64,000 nucleotides of DNA from Bolinopsis microptera. Lineage: Eukaryota; Ctenophora; Tentaculata; Lobata; Bolinopsidae. Shown here piece by piece: positions 37,996 through 49,417 of this stretch (the first letter of the stretch is position 1; each line of letters starts with the position of its first letter). The position numbers and the translations under genes are program-made. The notes beneath the pieces are model-generated. The model was not told the DNA's origin and did not search any database. It saw only the letters and a program-made list of their open reading frames with translations. The DNA is taken from the NCBI RefSeq assembly GCF_026151205.1, contig NC_087076.1:8284902-8348901 (forward strand), in the 5' to 3' direction.

Positions 37996-38107
37996 CTAAA
38001 ACACAGCCGCACAAGATGATATAAAAATTTGAAAAATCCCTCTATTTTTTGTTGTATGTTTACAACCTACCAGGACGCGCGCCGAGTTGGACTCGTCGAC
38101 GGTCCTG

Positions 38108-38769
38108 GTAGGTAGAAATACGATTCAATTACGGCAGAAAAGTGCCGTAGATGCTGATTGGCTGAGACGTTTGCGCCAATAGGAGAGCTTATATTGAGTC
38201 ACGTGAGCTATGCGCGGCGTAAAATCACTCTGCAGTTCGAAAATCTGTGATAAAATCGAGCGCTCATCAATTTTGTCTGGCTCTGTAACTTCACTTCCTC
38301 ACGCAGTTTATAATCGATTCACTGTTGTTTTGTTCGCTGTCTATGACCGTATTGAAATTAAGCTTAACATTTGATAACAGATTCTATTCACTTCCAGCTT
38401 TAATTTGATCGCTTGCTGAGTTGCATGTCATTTGTTTGATTGTTTCCAGATTCAATCTGACCGGTGTATCATCAATCAATATTACGGTTCAGTCATTCAG
38501 TGTGCAGTGGGCCATAATTAAGCTGCTACCTGCATATAATATGCAGATGAACAAACGAATATTGTGGTGCATGCCAATGTAAATGAAGGTTTTTGTCGCT
38601 TACCTTAGTGTACAATTAATTTTGAAGATCAAACATATTTTTGCTATTGGCATTGTTGATGCGACCTAACCCGATCGTTTTTGCTATAACTATATCCCTT
38701 AAACTATAATGTGTTCAAGACTAGAATTTCGAGTTCTCCTTATGCTGCAGGTACTCCAAATATCGTATG
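38108..38769. other. No gene recognised
   Basis: Contains a CCAATAGGAG/GATTGGCTGA region followed by TATATTGAGTCACGTGA, which could be promoter-like, but no exon could be tied to it. Confidence 0.35.
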
Positions 38770-41145
38770 ATAATAATAATCTAAATCATTGGCTAGAAAT
38801 GACGTGACACACTTGTAATCCAGTGGCAGTAATGTTTATTAACGGCATTACATGGAGTCCCTGTTCATTTTACCAAATAATGAACTGTGACTAAACTTCC
38901 AAGTTGAATTCTTTAACTTGCCCCTCGGACGTTATTCCACAGTAACAGACCTGATACAACGTGAGGGACACCAGTTATATATCGGTTATTAAATATAAGG
39001 CTGATGTGTTAAGTTATTAATTGTTTCTAAGGTGTGTCCCGATTCCCATGCATCCGTTTACACTCAGTGTGTACTGAACGATTTGCTTATAATAACAAGA
39101 ACCCATTTGTGTATTAATTAAAACATAGACCTCAGTTTGTAAAGTAAATATTTTGAGTTTGTAAAGTAAATCTTTCGAGTTTGAACACCTCCTAGTTACC
39201 ATGGTGATAATTCCAGAGATATCACGCGATTTGGTAACCAAGTAAATTGTTATAATTGAATGCGTAGAGTACACTAATCATTGGCTTTTACTTTTAGTGG
39301 CAGTAATTTTTATTGAACTGTGACTAAACTTCCAAGTTGAATTCTTTAACTAGCCCCTCGGACGTTTCCATAGTAACAGACCTAGTATATATGAAACACT
39401 TGACATGGAGTTGTAGAGTGAGATATGTGCCCCGCCTGGCTAAAGTAGTGGATGTCCTTGCTGTACGGCAAGTTAAACAAGGAACTGAAACTACTGGGTT
39501 CCGTACAGACTCAACTCTGCACCCATGTCAATATGTTCATTATATGCAAGCCTCTTGATTTATAACGTGAGGGACACCAGTTATATATCGGTTATTAAAT
39601 GTAAGGCTACTACGATTAGCTATTAAGTGTTTCTAAGGCGTGTCCCAATTCCCATACATCTGTTTACACTCAGTGTGTACTGAACAATTTGCTTATAATA
39701 ACAAGTTAACCCGTTTGTGTATTAAAACATAGATCTCAGTTTGTAAAGTAAATCTTTTGAGTTTGTCAAGTAAATCTTTTGAGTTTGAACACCTCCTAGT
39801 TACCATGGTGATAATTCCAGAGATATCACCCGATTTGGTAACCAAGTAAATTGTTATAATTAAATGCGTAGAGTATACTAATCATTGGCTTTTACCTTTA
39901 GTGGCAGTAATTTTTATTGAACTGTGACTAAACTTCCAAGTTGAATTCTTTAACTAGCCCCTCGGACGTTTCCATAGTAACAGACCTGATATAATAACGT
40001 GAGGGACACCAGTTATATATCGGTTATCAAATGTAAGGCTACTACAATTAGCTATTAAGTGTTTCTAAGGTGTGTCCCAATTCCCATACATCCGTTTACA
40101 CTCAGTGTGTACTGAACTATTTGCTTATAATAACAAGAACCCATTTGTGTATTAAAACATAGACCTCAGTTTGTAAAGTAAATCTTTTGAGTTTGTCAAG
40201 TAAATCTTTTGAGTTTGAACACCTCCTAGTTACCATGGTGATAATTCCAGAGATATCACCCGATTTGGTAACCAAGTAAATTGTTATAATTAAATGCGTA
40301 GAGTACACTAATCATTGGCTTTTACTTTTAGTGGCAGTAATTTTTATTGAACTGTGACTAAACTTCCAAGTTGAATTCTTTAACTAGCCCCTCGGACGTT
40401 TCCATAGTAACAGACCTGATATAATAACGTGAGGGACACCAGTTATATAATATATATCGGTTATTAAATGTAAGGCTACTACAATTAGCTATTAAGTGTT
40501 TCTAAGGTGTGTCCCAATTCCCATACATCCGTTTACACTCAGTGTGTACTGAACGATTTGCTTATAATAACAAGAACCCATTTGTGTATTAAAACATAGA
40601 TCTCAGTTTGTAAAGTAAATCTTTTGAGTTTGAACACCTCCTAGTTACCATAATGATAATTCCAGAGATATCACGCGATTTGGTAACGAAGTAAATTGTT
40701 ATAATTGAATGCGTAGAGTACACTAATCATTGGCTTTTACTTTTAGTGGCAGTAATTTTTATTGAACTGTGACTAAACTTCCAAGTTGAATTCTTTAACT
40801 AGCCCCTCGGACGTTTCCATAGTAACAGACCTGATATAATAACGTGAGGGACACCAGTTATATATCGGTTATTAAATGTAAGGCTACTACGATTAGCTAT
40901 TAAGTGTTTCTAAGGTGTGTCCCAATTCCCATACATCCGTTTACACTCAGTGTGTACTGAACGATTTGCTTATAATAACAAGAACCCATTTGTGTAAATA
41001 TTACATTTTATCATACCTACTATTTAAGCTTCAATTATCCGTTGAACATGGATATTAAAACGTAGACCTCAGTTTGTAAAGTAAATCTTTTGAATCTGAA
41101 CACCTCCCAGTTACCATGGTGATAATCCAAGAGATATCACGCGTC
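38770..41145. repeat. Satellite-like tandem repeat, unit about 430 bp
   Basis: Five copies, phased by GTGAGGGACACCAGTTATAT at 38961, 39567, 39999, 40429 and 40843. The spacing between the first two is 606 bp because the earlier copy carries an extra piece of about 185 bp (39385-39565). Units contain GTGTGTCCCAATTCCCATAC, CCTCCTAGTTACCATGGTGA and CCCTCGGACGTTTCCATAG. The last copy is interrupted by a palindromic element and resumes at about 44564. Confidence 0.95.
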
Positions 41146-41156
41146 TTTCTAACCCA

Positions 41157-44100
41157 TACTCTAGTAGCAGGGCATAGTTGAGTGTGCACTTCGATGTATA
41201 CGATTTCTGACAACACAGGGTTGTTTGTTAGGTCATTCTAAACCAGAATCGTTTAGGTGGACAATTTGTTTCGCTAGAGACAACCCTACAGGGCAAATTT
41301 TCTAAATTACCCTCAGTCGCGTTTACGGGATTTTCGTATTTCGGCTCCTGAAGGTCATAGAGACTTCATTTTTGGCGTAAAATTACCGCAGTGGCCACAT
41401 TAATATACAACTTATTAATGAATGTATGGTCTAAAATTGTTTGTTCCCGAGATATCTGCAAAAAACTAATTTAAGCTCAGGCGTAAGCACAAATTTCATT
41501 AAATTTGTATCTCAGCTTCTGAAGGTCTTACAGACTCAAACTTTGGCTTAAAATGACCGCAATGCACACGTTTATATTGACACTATAAAGGTCATAAAGG
41601 TCCAAAATGCTTGCTTTTGGAAAAAATCCAGAAAAACTGATTTTCACTGGGGCGAGTGAAAAAAATCTACTCTAGAAGCTAATTGAAATCGAGTGTGCAG
41701 TTTGGTGTCTACAAATTTTCTAGAAACCAGGTCCTTTGTAAGGTCATTCTGGATCAGAATTGATAAGGTACGCAATTTCTATCAGTAGTTCCAACCCTAG
41801 GGGGAAATTTCTAAATTACCCTCAGGCGCAAATATATGACTTTTGTATCTCGGCTTCAGAACGTTGTAGGGGCTTCTCTTTTAGCTCAAACTGACTGCAA
41901 AAGCCACATTTACATATAATACAAGCAATAAAGCAACATAGGGTTTATGGTGCTTAGCTTTGGAGATATTCATTAAAAACTGTTTTAACTTTCGTGCATC
42001 CTATAATAGTAACATTAATCATGTAATTAATTTTGGTATCCTGGGCTAAAAAAGTCGTACAGACACTTTACTTGCAGAACAGCAAAATGTTCAGCATGAA
42101 CACATTCAGATAATATTTATGGAGCAATACAATTCAGTTTCAGAAGCTCCTTCCAGCTATCTTATCTTATCTCCAAATGTATACATCTAACCATGTCTCT
42201 GGCTACTTCAAACTACTTCAATCCCCAAATTTATACATGAACATCTAACTATCTTGTTATAGCTACTACAAGTTGGGCTCTCTCCAGTACTGTTTGACTA
42301 TTATGGCTAATCAACTTCAATCCCACCTCATGAAGTAGAATCTACTTCTAGCTACCTTTAATTAAGCTACCTCCATGCCATGCCTATTCTACCCAGCTAC
42401 CACCAGCACGTTTAAATAATTTTAGCTCTTTCTAGCAACCTCTGAATGTCACCTCCTGCTCTATACAGGTACCAGCAGTGGGCAGAAACCACCAATTCCA
42501 GCTCTTTTCACCTACTTCGGCTACATCTATTTAGCAACTACTGCAAGGCCCCCTGGCCCCTCCAACCTCTGCTCTTTCTAGCAAACTTAACTTAAGCTAC
42601 CTCTTACCTTTTATAGCACCGCCAGCAAAAATTTATTCTGGCTCTTTCCGGCTGCCTCGGCTGCATTCAACAATTTCCAGCTCATTGAGGAAGAGGAAAC
42701 CTGCTATTTCTAGCAACCTCTGAATGCTACTTCCTGCTCTATCTAGCTTCCACCAACATCCACTTATTGGTGTTAAGCTACCACTAGCACCTGCAAATTC
42801 TAGTCCTATCCAGCAAACTCAGACTACCTTATGCTATATCCAGATAGCACGAGCACCCTCAAATTCTAGCTGGAGCCTGGAGGTAGCATGAATTATGTAA
42901 AAACAGATAGAATTTTAGAGTGCTCAACCAACTGAATATGGATGGATGTAGCCCGAAGTAGCTAGAAGAAGCTAAAATTTGTGGGTACCGTTTGTTAGTG
43001 TTAGCTGGATAGAGCAGAAAGTAGTCTTAGGTTGCTTAATAGGGCTAGAATTTGCAAGTGCTGGCAATAGCTGAACAGAGTAGGAGTACGTCTGAGGTTG
43101 CTGGATAGGGCTAGAATTTGCAGGTGCTAGTGGTAACATTTAAACAACAATTATTGGGTGTTGGTGGAAGCTAGATAAAGCAGGAAATAGCACTCAGAGA
43201 TTGCTAGAAGGAGGTAGAGTGGAGGTAGCAGAATTGAAGGAAACTAGAAGTAGATTCTACTACATGAGGTTGGATTGGAGTTGATTAGCCATAATAGCCA
43301 AACAGTACTGGAGAGAGCCCAACTTGTGGTAAGACCGGGATCCCGGCTTAATCCCGATCCCTAATCCCGGTCTTAATCCCGGTCCTGGCACTTTTTCCCA
43401 GTCCCAGTCCCGGCCAAACAAGCGGTCCCGGTCGAGCCTTGGCTTTAACAAAATGGAAGCAACCAGGGAGATGGTCAGATATATAAATTTGGGGATTGAA
43501 GTGGTTTGAAGTAGACAGAGAGATGGTTAGATGTATACATTTGGGGATAAGATAAGATAGCTGGAAAGTGGAAGGAGCTTCTGAAACTGAATTGTGTTGC
43601 TCCATAAATATTATCTGAATGTGTTCATGCTGAACATTTTGCTGTTCTGCAAGTAAAGTGTCTGTAAGACTTTTTTAGCCCAGGATACCAAAATTAATTA
43701 CATGATTAATGTTACTATTATAGGATGCACGAAAGTTAAAACAGTTTTTAATGAATATCTCCAAAGCTAAGCACCATAAACCCTATGTTGCTTTATTGCT
43801 TGTATTATATGTAAATGTGGCTTTTGCAGTCAGTTTGAGCTAAAAGAGAGGCCCCTACAACGTTCTGAAGCCGAGATACAAAAGTCATATATTTGCGCCT
43901 GAGGGTAATTTAGAAATTTCCCCCCCTAGGGTTGGAACTACTGATAGAAATTGCGTACCTTATCAATTCTGATCCAGAATGACCATACAAGGACCTGGTT
44001 TCTAGAAAATTTGTAGACACCAAACTGCATACTCGATTTCAATTAGTAGATTTTTTTCACTCGCCCCAGTGAAAATCAGTTTTTCTGAATTTTTTCCAAA

Positions 44101-44563
44101 AGCAAGCATTTTGGACCTTTATGACCTTTATAGTGTCAATATAAACATGTGCATTGCAGTTATTTTAAGCCAAAGTTTGAGTCTCTAAGACCTTCAGAAG
44201 CTGAGATACAAATTTAATGAAATTTGTGCCTACGCCTGAGCTTAAATTAGTTTTTTGCAGATATCTCGGGAACAAACAATTTTAGACCATACATTCATTA
44301 ATAAGTTGTATATTAATGTGGCCACTGCGGTAATTTTACGCCAAAAATGAAGTCTCTATGACCTTCACGAGCCAAAATACGAAAATCCCGTATACGCGAC
44401 TGAGGGTAATTTAGAAAATTTGCCCTGTAGGGTTGTCTCTAGCGAAACAAATTGTCCACCTAAACGATTCTGGTTTAGAATGACCTAACAAACAACCCTG
44501 TGTTGTCAGAAATCGTATACATCGAAGTGCACACTCAACTATGCCCTGCTACTAGAGTACCAG
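41157..44563. mobile_element. 3.4-kb palindromic foldback element inserted in the satellite
   Basis: Arms run from about 41157 to 42860 and from about 42900 to 44563 as near-perfect reverse complements. The outer ends share ACTCTAGTAGCAGGGCATAG and inner parts share CAGTACTGGAGAGAGCCC. The right arm has an insertion of about 130 bp (about 43331-43455) made of TCCCGGTC-type repeats. The inner part is built of short CTAGC/CTACCTC-rich words. No ORF of transposase type. Satellite sequence (CGTAGA then TCATTGGCT) continues on both sides, showing insertion into a satellite unit. Confidence 0.85.
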
Positions 44564-44696
44564 TATCGCTATAATTGTATAATCGAATCCGTAGAAAGTG
44601 CAATTATCATTGGCTATTAATGACGTGACATAGTTGTAGTCTAGTGGTAATAATGTTTTTGGCTAGCTGACTGAACACGCCATTTTGGAACTAAAT
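44564..44696. repeat. Satellite unit remnant after the palindrome
   Basis: ATCATTGGCTATTAATGACGTGACAT and following sequence align to 38793-38840 of the first satellite unit, so this is the distal half of the interrupted copy. It then passes into 28S rRNA sequence. Confidence 0.7.
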
Positions 44697-45018
44697 TGAT
44701 CGTCTCCAGGTCCCCGGACAGTTTCATCTGTAGGATTATGGCTGAACGCCTCTAAGCCAGAATCCAGGCTAGAACGGGACAATACCTACCGAGAGAGATG
44801 TTAGGCGAACAACAATAGGCGCTTCGGCGTCCAGTGTCACGTCAGGGTTGAGCCAACGGACGGAAAAAGTCTCGAGGCGAAACCTGAATCGAATTAAAAA
44901 TATTTCTTTCGATAAATCCTTTGCAGACTACTTAAATATGGAACGGGGTATTGTAAGGGGTAGAGTAGCCTCGTTGCTACGATCCTCTGAGATTAAGCCC
45001 TATGTTCTCCTGATTTGT
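44697..45018 (+). rRNA. 28S rRNA, 3' end only
   Basis: The last 320 nt or so of a large-subunit rRNA: CCCGGACAGTTTCATCTGTA, GGATTATGGCTGAACGCCTC, then TCCTTTGCAGACTACTTAAA, GGAACGGGGTATTGTAAG and GTTGCTACGATCCTCTGAGA, ending near CTGATTTGTA before a T-run that may belong to the termination region. These are conserved animal 28S 3' segments. Everything upstream is missing and replaced by satellite, so this is a 5'-truncated gene at a junction. Confidence 0.92.
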
Positions 45019-45059
45019 ACCTTTTTTTATTAACGGAAAATCGTCCCGGGTCCTTAGCT

Positions 45060-45600
45060 TCGGACTCGAGACGTCGGAGTCGAGGATGCCGAGGCATGAA
45101 AAAAAGTTAGAGTCCAAAAGAATCCCGGTGCCTCTTGCTGGGCTTTGGTAGTCAAGCTTGAGGACCGGGAAGGTTTATCTGGCTTTAATATTTTTTCCAA
45201 GTCAGCAAAGAACCGGGTCATAGATGAAAATATTCGACGTTCACTTAAAAGGACCGGGCATCAATACCCCGTCTGGCCGCTGCTCTATGTCCAAAATGCA
45301 GGACCGGCTCTCGTGTCAGCAACTCGACATTCAAAGTCGAGGACCGGGAATCTTTTGGCTGGCTTGGATTTTTGGCAGGACGGGTTCTTGGTCGCGCACT
45401 CAGACGTTGGGGGTCAAGGACCGGGAACGTTTTTTGGGTCGGTGCACGTTTTTCGTCTCGGCGGGGTGGGGGGTCGCTCCAATAAATGTCGAATAAAGCG
45501 AATTCTCGCTTTCAAAGTTAAGGACCCAGCCTATACAACCACGCAACCCGCTCGCTTACCATTACCAGTCTTGCATTCAAAGTGAAGGACCCGGCCTAAA
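45060..45600 (+). repeat. Spacer with spaced GGACCGGG motifs
   Basis: GAGGACCGGGAA and close variants (GGACCGGGCA, AAGGACCGGGAA, AGGACCGGCT, AGGACCCGGC) recur roughly every 60-90 bp, often after an AAAGT or CAAGT word. Regular spacer motifs after a 28S gene are known in other animals as pol I terminator or enhancer repeats; that role here is inference. Confidence 0.6.
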
Positions 45601-45606
45601 AGGCGA

Positions 45607-45862
45607 CGGGTAAACGGCGGGAGTAGAAGAGTGGATCTTAATAGTTCAAATTCTCAGCCATCTTAGTCACTGAGAGTAAGGATGTTCCCTCACTGTAACT
45701 GCCGCTACTTACTTCTCCGGCCGGTGTCTAGAAAGAGGAAACACAGACAGCCTCTTTCTCTCTCATAATACGATACCCGAAACATGCCGGGTCCTTGACC
45801 TTGGAAGCGAAGTTGCGATATCGGAGGCTCGAGACGCGCAGAGTCATAGCCAAATGCCTCGT
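45607..45862 (+). mobile_element. R2-site insertion remnant 1 with 28S flanks
   Basis: The left flank CGGGTAAACGGCGGGAGTA (45607-45625) and right flank TAGCCAAATGCCTCGT (45847-45862) are the two sides of the classic R2 target in 28S rRNA. The right flank starts exactly at the R2 cleavage position. The 221 bp between (45626-45846) is homologous to the piece after 47416. It looks like a short, internally deleted or 5'-truncated R2-type LINE, with deletion of about 17 nt of upstream target, as is common for R2. No coding sequence is left. Confidence 0.65.
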
Positions 45863-45951
45863 TTTTGAACCATTTTTTAAAATCTTGATTTCTTCGGTCT
45901 AGTTGTTGCAGGGACCATGTTTGATGTTAGCCATGTCTGACAGTCTTCCAG

Positions 45952-47317
45952 TTAAGGGGGGGGGGTCAATGGGTATTTTTTTGTGAAACTTGATTTCGAG
46001 ATAGTAGTTGACCAACAAACTAGGACCAGTGACCGAACTTTTGAGGGGGTCCCGGACCCCAACCGCCAAACGGTGCGCGCAGGGCAGCCACGCCCATATT
46101 TGGTCCAAATTAGGCCCAATTTAGCCAAATACCCTGAACATGCCCAAAACCCAGGTTTATGGTGCTCTACTTGTAGCTAGTGGTCTCCTGAACTCGTATA
46201 TGAAATTTCATCAAGATTGGACAAAAAATGACTGAGTTATGAGCCAAAAACCATATGCCCATATTTGGGCATACGCACCAAATTTGGTAGATTTCGTCCC
46301 ATAAATTGGTCAAATATCAATATTTTTGGATGAGACTTACTTTATATGAAAGGTAAGCCTAAACTACATATTCTCTGTAAGTTATAGCTTTATATCTGTT
46401 TAAATGTGGATACTAAGGCGAAAAAACCACAAAAAATGAACTAAATTGCCCATATCTCGGTTCGCGATATTCGCGGAATTGATCTCACCAAAATTGTAAC
46501 AACTCAATCAGTTTTCAAAATTTTTGCATGAAATTTTTGAAATCGACTCGAAATCGCATTTCGACCTTATTTTAAGAACGGATTTTTGATTTAGGCCTCA
46601 AAAAAAATTTGGCGGCCAAATTCTGAATTTCTGTAATATAATTTTGGAATTTGGCCGCCAAATTTTTTTTGAGGCCTAAATCAAAAATCCGTTCTTAAAA
46701 TAAGGTCGAAATGCGATTTCGAGTCGATTCCAAAAATTTCATGCAAAAATTTTGAAAACTGATTGAGTTGTTACAATTTTGGTGAGATCAATTCCGCGAA
46801 TATCGCGAACCGAGATATGGGCAATTTAGTTCATTTTTTGTGGTTTTTTCGCCTTAGTACCCACATTTAAACAGATATAAAGCTATAAATTACAGAGAAT
46901 ATGTAGTTTAGGCTTACCTTTCATATAAAGTAAGTTTCATTCAAAAATATTGATATTTGACCAATTTATGGGACGAAATCTACCAAATTTGGTGCGTATG
47001 CCCAAATATGGGCATATGGTTTTTGGCTCATAACTCAGTCATTTTTTGTCCAATCTTGATGAAATTTCATATACGAGTTCAGGAGACCACTGGCTACAAG
47101 TAGAGCACCATAAACCTGGGTTTGGGGCATGTACAGGGTATTTGGCTAAATTGGGCCTAATTTGGACCAAATATGGGCGTGGCTGCCCTGCGCGCACCGT
47201 TTGGCGGTTGGGGTCCGGGACCCCCTCAAAAGTTCGGTCACTGGTCCTAGTTTGTTGGTCAACTGCTATCTCGAAATCAAGTTTCACAAAAAAATACCCA
47301 TTGGCCCCCCCCCTTAA
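45952..47317. mobile_element. TTAA-flanked palindromic element, complete copy in rDNA spacer
   Basis: 1,366 bp with TTAA at 45952-45955 and 47314-47317, G-run start and C-run end, and two arms of about 650 bp that are almost perfect reverse complements meeting at about 46635, with a short AT-rich loop. It has no internal gene and is the best-preserved member of the family seen at 4148, 6083/8464 and 11023. High arm identity suggests recent insertion or arm conversion. Confidence 0.85.
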
Positions 47318-47378
47318 CAGAGAAACCGATATCACCATCTTCCCATCTTCCTGGCCGGCACTTCAACAACTGAACTGC

Positions 47379-47610
47379 CGGGTAAACGGCGGGAGTAACT
47401 CTGCCTCTCTTAATGGTACAAATTCTCAGCTATCAAGGTCACAGGGAGGGAGGAAGCTCCCTTACTAGAGTATCCTGCAAGTTGTTTCTGGCGTACAGAA
47501 GGAGGCAACACAGCCTCTTTCTCATTATACGATACGCGAAAACATGCCGGGTCCTTGACCTTGGAAGCGAGTTTACGATATCGGAGAATAAAACATGCCA
47601 GGTGACGTAC
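47379..47610 (+). mobile_element. R2-site insertion remnant 2 with 28S upstream flank
   Basis: 47379-47416 matches the 28S segment running up to the R2 cleavage site (CGGGTAAACGGCGGGAGTAA, then CTCTCTTAATGG, a few mismatches). The following 190 bp aligns to the insert of remnant 1, sharing CAAATTCTCAGC and GGGTCCTTGACCTTGGAAGC. The 28S downstream flank is absent here. Confidence 0.6.
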
Positions 47611-49375
47611 TCGATACAATTTTCCAATTTGTTGCCCCAAATTAACTTTGTTTTCTTTCAAAATTTCACCAACAATAGAATGTATATCAACTAACATTCG
47701 ATCAAAATATTTAACAAAATTGAGCAAAATGTGGTAAGTTATGACGTTTTGAAAAATGATCAATATTGACTTATGACAATCGCGCAACGCGCGGCGTTCT
47801 GGCACTATATGTAGGGGAAAAGGAAAAAATCGACCGTAAGAGTCAACGAAAACTCGGACTAAGCTGATGCTCGAGGGTATCAGTGACGAGTACCGGCTAC
47901 TCGCTGGCTCGGATGCGTGATGCAAAGGCCGTTACGGCCTATGCAGAAAGGGAGAATCGGTTGTACGAATAGGCAATGCCAAAAGCTATAAAAAGCAATA
48001 CGTGAGCTCGTCTGGTGTCAGAACGCGATTTCTCTCGAGAGATCGTCGTTGTGGCTGTCAGTCAACTCGCACCGAAGGACGTTCTCTCGCCCAAGCAGCT
48101 CCATTCGGCCGAAAGCCCGTCTCGGAAAGTTGATCTTGTGCGATTGCCGTTCGAGGAGATTCGAAGGTGTAGGCAAACAAGTAGTTTCGTTACGAAACGC
48201 TTACCTAGCAAAAGCTGCCGGCAGTCGCTTCGTGCACTGCTCGTGTGGCCGGTCTCGGCAGAGGGAGCAATCCCGATGTCGAGACCGCGATGAAAGCTAC
48301 CTGGTTGATCCTGCCAGTAGTCATATGCTTGTCTCAAAGATTAAGCCATGCATGTCTAAGTATAAACTTTTATACTGTGAAACTGCGAATGGCTCATTAA
48401 ATCAGTTATCGTCTATTTGATTGTGCCCTTACTACATGGATAACCGTAGTAATTCTAGAGCTAATACATGCGAAAAGTCCCGACTTCTGGAAGGGATGTA
48501 TTTATTAGATTAAAAACCAATGCGTTTAACGACGCTTTTCGGTGATTCATAATAACTGTTCGAATCGCATGGCCCTCGTGCCGGCGATGTTTCATTCGAG
48601 TTTCTGCCCTATCAACTTTCGATGGTAAGGTATTGGCTTACCATGGTGACAACGGGTAACGGAGAATTAGGGTTCGATTCCGGAGAGGGAGCCCGAGAAA
48701 CGGCTACCACATCCAAGGAAGGCAGCAGGCGCGCAAATTACCCAATCCCGATTCGGGGAGGTAGTGACAATAAATAACGTTGCAGGCGCCAACGGCTTCT
48801 GCAGTCGGAATGAGTACAATATAACACCCTTAACGAGGAACAATTGGAGGGCAAGTCTGGTGCCAGCAGCCGCGGTAATTCCAGCTCCAATAGCGTATAT
48901 TAAAGTTGTTGCAGTTAAAAAGCTCGTAGTTGGATTTCGGAACCGGCCGATTGGTCCGTCCTCTGGATCGTGTACTGATCGGTCTGTTCTTCTTCGCGAA
49001 GACCGCGTGTGCCCTTAACTGGGTGGGCGCGGGATTCGCGATTGTAGGACTGAATCCCTACCGGACGGAATCACTACCACGCAAATATCACTACTGGTAG
49101 TGATTCAGTCCGGTAGTGATTCAGTCCTAAAATATACCTCAATCCCTACCAGTTGATCTTAGTTCACTAGTCTAATATCATGACGTGATCTGAGCCGGTG
49201 CTCTCATGGAGTGCTTGCTATGGGGCCTGTCAGACATGTGATACACAGACTTACGTACGCAACGAGGAGCCCTAACGAGAACTGGTTTGGATCAAGTCAT
49301 CCATAATGACCTGCTATACGACAATACAGTGATGTGAACCTTCACATGCTCGGTATCTCAATCAGCTAGCGGGAA

Positions 49376-49387
49376 TAATATATAAAC
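49376..49387 (+). promoter_or_regulatory. TATA box of the MULE gene
   Basis: TATATAAA at 49379-49386, 32 nt before the ATG at 49418, gives a plausible pol II core promoter with a very short leader. Confidence 0.5.
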
Positions 49388-49417
49388 CCGCAACGCCTGT
49401 GTTTATCTTATACCACT

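Larger units (their letters stand above)
36028..38107. other. 2-kb segment bounded by 37-bp inverted repeats
   Basis: CGACGAGTCCAACTCGGCGC with CGTCCTGGTAGGTT at 36028-36066 reappears inverted at about 38068-38105 and is partly repeated once more just after. The segment includes the tandem 300-bp repeats, the GCTAGCATTCTT array, a partial small MITE and a foldback. It may be a composite or host element carrying nested insertions. No transposase ORF was found. Confidence 0.5.
45019..48297 (+). other. rDNA intergenic spacer and 5' external transcribed spacer
   Basis: Lies between the 28S 3' end and the 18S 5' end in normal rDNA order. It holds spaced GGACCGGG motifs (45060-45600), two R2-site remnants, a TTAA palindrome, and from about 47610 unique sequence leading to the 18S start that should include the pol I promoter and 5' ETS. 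Promoter position cannot be read directly; a TATAAAAAGCAATACGTGAG segment at about 47988-48005 is a possible candidate. The ORFs here are not genes. Confidence 0.75.

Noticed and set aside
41157-44563. Pure assembly artefact for the 3.4-kb palindrome
   Set aside because: The arms differ by small changes and a 130-bp insertion in one arm, which an artificial mirror copy would not show; read support is still needed.
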